The notes under the pieces: model-generated
The model's input: only the letters and a program-made list of their open reading frames with translations
What the model was told of the DNA's origin: nothing
Databases searched by the model: none
From: Scolanthus callimorphus
Taxonomy: Eukaryota; Cnidaria; Anthozoa; Actiniaria; Edwardsiidae
DNA: 64,000 nt
Assembly: GCA_033964015.1 (NCBI GenBank)
Contig: CM066915.1
Span: forward strand, 186,001 to 250,000
Direction of reading: 5' to 3'
Position numbers and translations under genes: made by a program
In this document: one piece after another, positions 57,201 to 64,000 of the stretch
Numbering within the stretch: the stretch's first letter is position 1
Layout of the letters: every line of letters starts with the position of its first letter

Positions 57201-60200
57201 ATTTCATTGAAATTTCAGCAAGTGGGTATTAATATTCACAAATCATGCTCGTATCATTTACAAACAGTGCGCCTTCTATGCCAGTATTTTACTAATAGCG
57301 GAGCTCCGGCGCGGCGCGAGCAGAGCACCATACATAAGAAAAATGCGTATACCCATCCAGTTGCTTTTGAGACGTGTACCTCAAAAAAATCAATGATCAA
57401 TGCAGAACATTACACAAAGTTGATTCACGGCGCAATTTATTCTGACTAAGAAAACTGGCCATAAAAAACGAATCACCTTACAATCTATTTTTGAAAAAGA
57501 AAAGCCCAGTGTCATATCTGTTTTGACATAAGTTGCAACATTATTACAGTAAAGGCCGGTTTGCACTAAAGACACACTGACATGACGTTAGTCACAATGG
57601 AAAAATGTGATGATGGCAACCTATAAAAGCACATTTCAGAGTTTATATCACTCTATAGGGATTTTTATAGAATGTACTTGAAATGGAATTTTCTTATTAT
57701 AGTACTGCAGGTGGCGAAGTTTGATATTTTTAAATTATAATTTCTCCGCTTTCCATGGGAATTTCATGGCTACCGAAATCAAGCCAAACGTTTGAGTAAC
57801 TAGATTTTTGGCCAGCGTAGGTCAAAATTTGATCGAAGTCCTGGTACAATCTCTCTTAACTATCTTGAGGATGCACGCTTCGACGACAGCAGCGAAGTTT
57901 TGCCCGAAAGTCTTCCAAGAATATAAAATAGACCAGAGGACTTATTGCTGGGTTAAGAATAAGAAGAAGATTTGTAAGTGTGCCGATGATGACCTTATGT
58001 TGGGAAGGCAATATACGTGGCTGGAATTTCAGGATAATCCACCATAAAAATGCTGGCAAAAGACAGGAATAAGTTACCGCCATTGAAGCATTGATTCTGC
58101 GTTTCTGTTGAACGTTTTGAAGCACAACAGCGGTCTGAAGCAGGTGAAGTTTTCGGATGATCATCACATTGAGGGAAAGTAAAGCGACTGTTACAACCAC
58201 AAAAAGCGCTCCAGTGGCCATTACAAAGTAGGACTGAAAGCCCGCCATTGATGAAACGACGCAGTATGTATTATTTTGGTTCCCTTTCTTGATATCCGCG
58301 TTAACAAGTCTGTAGCTTTGGAGAACCACGGGGATCAACCAACATAGTAGAACTTGACATACGCTCCATTGGCGTCCAGTGGGAGGCAACTGAACTGTCG
58401 AAGACGCTGCTCGGTATCTTCCTATTGCGATTGCAAGAAGTGTTAACCCAGAAACAAACGGCGTGACTTCCGCGATTAGACGGTACAATTTACAAGTCAC
58501 TGCGGCTATAATGGGATCATTGATGTTCCAAGTTCTTGAACGTTGAGAATCAACCCTTGCCACTTTTGAATCTGCGAGGATAATATTTATCATTCCTATT
58601 GATTGAATAACCAATGTGGTTAGATCTGCAAAAGCCATGTTGCCAATCAGTATGTTCATGTTTTTCCTGAGTTCTTTCTTCCCACAGACGAGGACAATTA
58701 CCAGCGTGTTTAAAAAGGAACCAGGGAAAAACAAAACCAACAATCCAGATATTTCAATGATGTCGAGAGTAGACATATCGTGCCTTGGGCTCGAGTTTGT
58801 CAGATTTAAAGACGAAAAACGGACACCAGCATGATTCGCTTCCATCTTTGCATATACTGACACTATCTTGCTACTGAAGAGTGAAATGGAAAAATAGAGC
58901 GCTATAAATAAGAAAGTTTTTAATTTATTAGTGGAAGCCGTTAAACATTTGATTTGCTTTAAGCGCGCTGTCTTTAATAACAGAAACTTGACGCGCAAAA
59001 TATATTGAAAATCATATACATTGTATATTTGAGGGCGTATGCCAACTCGACGTAAAGATAAATTGAAGGATTGCGAACGTAAAATTAAAAATAACAAAAT
59101 TAAATTAATGCGAATTTCCTAAAGAAACCATTTTCTATTCATCAATGGATTTCTGTTTTTATTGTTTACATTTTTAATGGTTCAATGTGGATGCGCTTAA
59201 CATTCTTTCGATTGGTTTAAGTGCGCTTAATAACAGAAACTAGACTGGTAAAATATATTGAAAATCATATACATTGTATATTTGAGGGTGTATGCCAACT
59301 CGACGTAAAATATCAATAGAAAGTTCGCGAAAATCAATTAAAGAGCACTACCAACGATTAAAAGAATAAATGTAATGCCGTTTTCCCAAGGAAACCGTTT
59401 TTTTGTTCAATGTAACAGATGCGGTACGAGCGATTTTTTTCTTCAGTTTCTCAGCGATTTTACATATTTTTGGTATTTCCGAACAAGTTCTCGCTATAAG
59501 CAATTAAAATATCAATGATAACCGGGATCAGCTGACACTTTTAGATAATAAAGATGAATGTTCAGGTAAAAAGAGAACGTTTCATCATGGCAGCATTCAC
59601 CAGAAAAAATAGATATATGTTGTGTAACCATATAGGGCAATACTATCGTAGTTGACAGAGACAATAACTGGAATGTACTTCTATTTTAAGAAGCCTATTA
59701 TATTAAGACCAGGCAGCCAATAATTAGTTATGGGCTCAAAGCCAGTAGAGAATAGACCAGGTTCGAATTACGCTCCAATGCTCACAAGACAAAAGCTTCA
59801 AATCGAGGCTTTCTCCAAGTTCTAATACATTTACAGTAATTTCAGAAGAAAGCCTCGACTTGAGGTTATTGTTTGTAGGCATTGGAGCGTAATTCGAACA
59901 TGGCCTATTAAGGAATGGTCCATGGTTAGCGTGCGTATATCCAGTACTGGAAGCACGCGGATAGTCGAGCGAGCACGAGTAAGAGTCGCGTAAGAGTCGC
60001 ACGAGGTTTAGTCGAGTGCACTCTAGCTAGCTGAGTGCTCTCTCAACTATCCAACTGCCCTATCTTTTGTCATCTGGCGTTGCAAGTTCTGTCCACTGCT
60101 TCAAATGGTCCCTCACAACTAGAACGTAGCTGTCACTCGTCAACTCCACCCTCAGACCCGGTACAGACGTCGATCTTTTGCGTCAAACCTAATTGACGAT

Positions 60201-61061
60201 TAGAGATTACTCTGGCGAGGTTAAGGGCTGGTTCACACACGAACGCAAGCACAGGCGCAAGTGCAAGGAAATCGAGACATTGCGTCCCCTTGCGCTTCCA
60301 CTTGTGCTTGCGTCTAGTGTGAATCAAGCCAACGCAAGCGCAAGCAAGCCTCGATTTGATTCACACTTGCCTTGCACTTGTGTCTTGCGATGCGCTTGCG
60401 TTCGTGAGTAGACCAGCCCTAGGAGGTTATGTTCTATACTCTCGTTTTAAAATCTTTTTTCAGTCGTTCCGTTTTGTTATAAATAGATCAAGCAATTCTG
60501 GTGTATTGGATTCGATGTCTGACACATTGGCGCTATTTATTTTGCTTAGAATCGCCGATTTCTCTGAGTAAAGCCTAGACAGATTGAGCTCGACTTTTGA
60601 GTAGCTGTTTTATTTTTGAACAACGTTATTCTGAACAACATTTGTGACAAAAGCAATTTTCGGATAAATATATAGATAAATGTTTACATCCGACTTCCCA
60701 GACGTCCAGCTCGTTAGCTCAATTTCGCTGGATCCCAACGAGTTTCTTGTCCCAACGAGTTGCTGTGTTTTCGGTATAGATACCTTAAAATCTGGCAACA
60801 CTGGCATCAATGCTACTATTACCAGCGATATTATGACATTTCAACGAAAAAATTCCTTGAAGGTGTTCTGTAAAATTAAAAAAAAACTTTTGTTGATACT
60901 TTAGTTCTTCAATAGAAGGAAAGAGGTTGGTTAATCTTAACGGTTGATTCCTCCTTTGTAGGTAGAAGAGCTTGCAATCTTGTATCCCAATGCGTTGGTC
61001 ATAATTGATGGGTTTAGCATGTATCAGTCCCTGCGTGCCTGTAGGAACCAATTGGCTCGAG
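48243..61061 (+). CDS. RAB3GAP2: RAB3GAP2 (Rab3 GAP non-catalytic subunit), N-terminal exons 1-8, continues past the window
   Basis: Eight exons chain with matching phases: 48243-48366, 49385-49425, 50415-50517, 51074-51155, 53497-53544, 54218-54293, 55116-55217 and 60962-61061 (225 codons). The translation follows the family closely: [105 protein letters not shown] and [20 protein letters not shown]. The family protein is about 1400 aa, so most of it lies to the right. With RAB3GAP1 it forms a cytosolic complex that acts on Rab3 and as a Rab18 exchange factor in ER and autophagy control (family knowledge). Intron 7 is 5.7 kb and holds a LINE piece and an antisense GPCR gene. Exon 3 uses a weak acceptor, taataag. 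Confidence 0.92.
48421..48690. repeat. (TAA)n microsatellite joined to a SINE/LINE-tail-like repeat
   Basis: TAATAATAATAATAATAATA at 48422-48446 is followed by ATAGCGCTTTTATCATCAAAGCGCTTTACA, a hairpin motif, then about 200 bp with no coding potential. It lies in intron 1 of RAB3GAP2. Confidence 0.55.
51845..53013. mobile_element. 1.17-kb non-autonomous TIR transposon in RAB3GAP2 intron 4, 6-bp TSD
   Basis: The ends CAGGGCCCGTGGTTTGATGC and mirror GCATCAAACCACGGGCCCTG are flanked by ATCTGA on both sides (51839-51844, 53014-53019). AATTATGCG words crowd both subterminal regions. No transposase frame is seen. Confidence 0.85.
54430..54615. mobile_element. MITE-like element in RAB3GAP2 intron 6
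   Basis: ACACTACGCCGGCTTAGTGAAAACGG-type ends and the inverted counterpart (GCCGGCTACGCGTTTTAGTGTGGACGG) enclose related GAAAACG words. It resembles the 27457-27663 element. Confidence 0.55.
55243..56112 (+). mobile_element. LINE 3' fragment (reverse-transcriptase C-terminus)
   Basis: The frame from 55452 reads [20 protein letters not shown], then [18 protein letters not shown] and [19 protein letters not shown]. This is a typical end of non-LTR RT ORFs. A second frame continues ([17 protein letters not shown]) after a shift. The 3' end is AATAAAGTTACAATGACTATGACA. Truncated and dead. The long antisense frame here is a shadow. Confidence 0.8.
57856..58845 (-). CDS. Intronless class A (rhodopsin-like) GPCR nested antisense in RAB3GAP2 intron 7
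   Basis: I place the start at Met 58845 ([19 protein letters not shown], with N-glycosylation sites), giving 329 aa. An upstream extension to 59097 is open, but its DNA is part of a tandem duplication (58943-59066 versus 59198-59320), so it is more likely promoter. Seven hydrophobic segments are visible: TM1 [22 protein letters not shown]2 with MAFADL (D2.50); Cys before TM3 ([12 protein letters not shown]); the TM3 end GRY in place of DRY; Cys in loop 2 (NTYCVV); TM6 with CLLPAF; and TM7 with SPLVY in place of NPxxY. The ligand is unknown. Cnidarian genomes hold large lineage-specific sets of such single-exon receptors. Confidence 0.85.
   Translation of the reverse strand: MEANHAGVRFSSLNLTNSSPRHDMSTLDIIEISGLLVLFFPGSFLNTLVIVLVCGKKELRKNMNILIGNMAFADLTTLVIQSIGMINIILADSKVARVDSQRSRTWNINDPIIAAVTCKLYRLIAEVTPFVSGLTLLAIAIGRYRAASSTVQLPPTGRQWSVCQVLLCWLIPVVLQSYRLVNADIKKGNQNNTYCVVSSMAGFQSYFVMATGALFVVVTVALLSLNVMIIRKLHLLQTAVVLQNVQQKRRINASMAVTYSCLLPAFLWWIILKFQPRILPSQHKVIIGTLTNLLLILNPAISPLVYFIFLEDFRAKLRCCRRSVHPQDS
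58943..59320. repeat. Tandem duplication upstream of the GPCR
   Basis: The block ending GAAAATCATATACATTGTAT...ATGCCAACTCGACGTAAA occurs at 58943-59066 and 59198-59320. Confidence 0.85.
59754..59905. mobile_element. Inverted-repeat MITE
   Basis: TTCGAATTACGCTCCAATGC is mirrored by GCATTGGAGCGTAATTCGAA, with a second inner pair (AATCGAGGCTTTCT / AGAAAGCCTCGA). A related end is at 2225-2283. Confidence 0.85.
60226..60421. mobile_element. MITE in RAB3GAP2 intron 7
   Basis: The ends AGGGCTGGT-CACACGAACGCAAGC and their mirror (GCTTGCGTTCGTGAGTAGACCAGCCCT) enclose repeated CGCAAGC/GCTTGCG words. Confidence 0.8.
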
Positions 61062-64000
61062 GTAAGCACAAATGGAGCACCATTCTGCTGCACCTTGATG
61101 CTCATTTACACGTCATAATCTTTGGCACTGCTCGGATAAGCTAATGGTTCTGGGACTTAAGCCCCATTTACACGACAGGGATATTTTGGCACGGCTCGGA
61201 TAAAAATGGTTCTTGGACTACCTCGCCACGTAGTCCCGGCACGGATGAAATTTCGGTTCGGCTCTGACAAAATTTGTTACGGCAAAGCCACTTACACAGC
61301 ACAAATATACCAGAGCCGTGCCATAAAATGTGGTACCCGTACCACTTATTATCCGAGCCGTACCCAAAAATCCCTGTCGTCTAAATGGGGCTTTATTGTG
61401 TTGTTCTTATCAATTATCCATGTATGTTGTAATCGAGTTTAAAGTATTTTAAGATTAATGCCGCCAGAAAAACGCGTAGGTATCGATAGAATGCCTGCAA
61501 AGTGTTCGCGCTTTTGTAGTCACCGTACCTGAAAAAACAGAGAAAATGATTTTCAAAGAGCGTGCTGTAAAATTTCATCCTCGGAGACCCAGGGAATTTT
61601 TCCTCTAGAAACGTTAGAGAAAAAATCCCCTGGGTCTCCGAGGATGGTAAAATTTTATGTATTGTTATCTTCTGATGTTTTTATGTGTTTTATATAAAGT
61701 TCGTAAGAAGCGGCTTGGGAAAATATCAAAAAAACAATCTAATTTTGTTGTGGGAATGGTTGAGTTTAGACGTCGATGACAGGGCATTGAGCAAATTACA
61801 TGCCGGAAATTTATCGCCGGTCATTGGACAATGTCCGATAAAAATGTCGACATCTTTCAGATAAGAAGTTGTCTGGTCAGCAACTTTTTTTTACCACCGT
61901 ATGCATTGCTACGCGACCTCAAAATTCAGTTAACAAATAAAACACAGTTTCCGTGACTGCACAGGCTTATGCAAACCGAGATGTGGTTGGGAGAATTCGA
62001 GAGCAGATCAGTGGAAACACGAGCCGCAGGCGAGTGTTTGCTCCTGCTCGAGAATTCTCCAAACCACATCGAGGTTTGCATAAGCCTGTGCAGTCACGGA
62101 AACTGTGTTTTATTTGTTTTATAGAATAATTATCTACATAAATAAAATCCGCGTGGACAGGAATAGTAAGTTTTTGAAGCGGATGAGACTCTAAATTCTC
62201 CATATAGATGAAAAGGCTGCATCAGCCAATCAGAGCGCTCCGTCTATCGCATGATTTGTCAATCTCTTTCTGATCGGACTGAAAGTTTTCTGAGATGGCG
62301 GCAAGCGAAGTGGATTTAAAATGACATTCGTGGCTTAAAATGGAGGCTTCTTCCTTTCAAAACACAAAATAATTACGACAGAAGGTGAACAGAAGACTTA
62401 AGTACAGAAGCCGTTGTTTTACATATGTGTGTTGGCCCAGTTTCTTCGTCTGTGAAAGAATGTCTCCCGAGCAAGAACTTGCATGTGGCAGCGGAACTGC
62501 TTGGAAGAGCGTATTTGAACGCTTTATTTACGGCAAGCATGGAAAAGAAGGAAGGAATCCACTTATTTGTACCTTCTGTTCTTGTCAAATATTATACGAG
62601 GATCCAGGATTACTTTTTGGAAGCATTTTTTTCAAGATCTGCAGAACGAGACTGAACTTCTGACTGTCGAACTGTGTGCCGAACTCAGCTCAGGTAAAGA
62701 AGCGAAAACAAAATTATTTCACGGATCTCATGCTTTATGTGAATTCAATGTGCTTTATCAAATGTATGTCTAAGTAATATTGACTTTAATAAAACATGTT
62801 ACTTTTTTCTAAAAGCTATTTCAAATTACCGGCCCGAGCCGAAGCTCGCCAGTGGGCGACGTCACAACTGTGTTTGCACAGGGAAATGCAAACACGGCTC
62901 TCGACCAATCAGAGCGCGCGTACTATCTAAATTATTTTATAATGTATTTTGATTGGCGATTTTACACAAGAAAACTGTAATGTTAATTTTCTTGAACCAG
63001 AACGTTAAACATTCTAGGCAAGGTTAATTTTGCAATCAAACCATATTGGTTGATTTGGCAATCAATGTCGATCCACGTTTTGTTTTGATTGTCAACTAAA
63101 AATCGCCGATCGCCCATCGCGTCATTGAATTTTGAGGTCGCGTAGCAGTGCATACAGTGGTAATTAAAACTTTCTGTAACAAATGAGAGTTCGCAGACCA
63201 ATTTTCAAATACGTCCGTCCAAAATAAAGGTTTGGAGGGACACTTTATTTCATTTTATTAACTTTGCCATGTCAGACAATACACTAAAAAGAGTACAAGA
63301 AACAAAAAATACAATACAGAAATCGGGAGTAGCAGGGACACAAGGATACTGCGGGCCCAATATAATAGCCATACAGAACAGGTTTGAAATTATCTAGAGT
63401 AATATTAGCGAGGTCTAGTCTGCAGAGCGAACTGAGTTCGTATCGGCTCTCACAAGTTTCTTTACATGCGTTTACATGAGGCTGGTCTGAAAAAAGTCCT
63501 TACCGGCACGAGTTCATTCCGGTTGCTGTACCGGTCTTACGTACTCACGATGAAAAAGGTGGTGATTACATGAGACCGGTATGAACTCAGATCGCTCTGA
63601 GTTCGTGACGGTCTCATGTAATCACCGCCTAAGTGTTAGATCAAGTGAAAAAAGTTTGATGTATCTTTGTGGTTGTAGCTCAAGCCAGTGGCACGCAAGA
63701 CCTCGTGCAACCCCCTCCCCTTGCTTACAAGAAATGGCGGTTTGACGGGCAGCGGATCATTACCGACATAGCAAGTTGTGGTAAGGAAAATTTCAATGGC
63801 TGTCAATCATTAAACGGTCACTCCTACTACTAGTACCAGCAATCAGCTACAAAAGTAGTTGAGAATTTTCCTTCCAAAATGCTTTTCTCCATTTCAACTG
63901 CGTAAGCGATATCTTCTTGGCTTTAATTCCACCTCCCCCTTATTCAATGCCCAACCACTAGCGGGTTTGACAAAACAACATTGAGTTGGGGGGAGGGGTT
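61062..64000. other. RAB3GAP2 intron 8 (partial), repeat-filled
   Basis: Elements seen: 61158-61395 (TIR AAGCCCCATTTA-ACGACAGGGAT), hairpin 61576-61648 (TCCTCGGAGACCCAGGG arms), inverted repeat 61933-62125 (ACACAGTTTCCGTGACTGCA arms) and 63566-63632 (GGTGGTGATTACATGAGACC arms). No further RAB3GAP2 exon was recognised before the edge. Confidence 0.5.
62389..62655 (+). other. Unassigned open frame, possibly transposon-derived or an exon
   Basis: An open frame containing VKECLPSKNLHVAAELLGRA, then a helix-rich stretch with FVPSVLVKYYTRIQDYFLEAF, ends in TGA at 62655. A possible acceptor (gacag) lies at 62377-62381. ATGGCGGCAAGCG at 62294, with a nine-codon frame, resembles a 5' leader. Flanks carry CCAATCAGAGCGC at 62228 and 62908, as often seen around DNA transposons here. 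I do not recognise a family. Confidence 0.25.

Noticed and set aside
1..64000. tRNA, rRNA or CRISPR features
   Set aside because: No cloverleaf with convincing A and B boxes, no rRNA segments and no spaced direct-repeat array were seen. The 128-bp array has no unique spacers.

Overview
The window is a eukaryotic, AT-rich, intron-containing genomic segment, packed with non-autonomous DNA transposons and carrying decayed LINE pieces. Gene content (a PAN plus C-type lectin secreted protein, Golgi sulfotransferases, an intronless class A GPCR, RAB3GAP2, TRMT5, HIGD1) and repeat style suggest a cnidarian, most likely a hexacorallian such as a stony coral. The organism is inferred from these traits and was not read from a marker gene.

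Layout. 1-150 is the 3' flank of an upstream relative of the next gene. 1724-6205 (+) is a two-exon gene for a secreted Ser/Tyr-rich repeat protein with no internal Met, so an ATG-based ORF scan misses it. 11928-13658 (-) is a two-exon HIG1-domain gene. 15856-17724 (+) is a PAN-like plus C-type lectin gene. 18448-22886 (-) is a carbohydrate sulfotransferase of the HNK-1/CHST11-14 type. 21.3-22.7 kb, inside that gene's first intron, is a transposon-like unit with a 128-bp tandem array full of CRE palindromes. 25.26-30.79 and 38.86-44.12 kb are the two arms of a direct segmental duplication. Each arm carries a CHST1/3-like sulfotransferase, disabled at different places in the two copies, and a 195-bp block that is identical in both. 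Between the arms, 33346-38306 (+) is a second member of the secreted family: same promoter and signal-peptide exon, different downstream exons. 44829-47818 (-) is TRMT5, head to head with RAB3GAP2 (48243 to 61061 and beyond, +). The large intron 7 of RAB3GAP2 contains a LINE 3' fragment and an intact antisense GPCR gene (57856-58845, -).

The best candidate for something undescribed is the family at 1.7-6.2 kb and 33.3-38.3 kb. A near-constant promoter and signal-peptide exon ending in phase 2 is joined to unrelated mature parts: a basic Ser/Tyr repeat protein in one copy, and a short Pro/Tyr-containing peptide with a multibasic site in the other. A tandem neighbour begins off the left edge. 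The second candidate is the 195-bp invariant block, which has a TATA-like box 36 bp upstream and T-runs just downstream, resembling a small RNA gene.

All exon boundaries were read by eye from splice signals and phase agreement. No alignment or RNA evidence was available.
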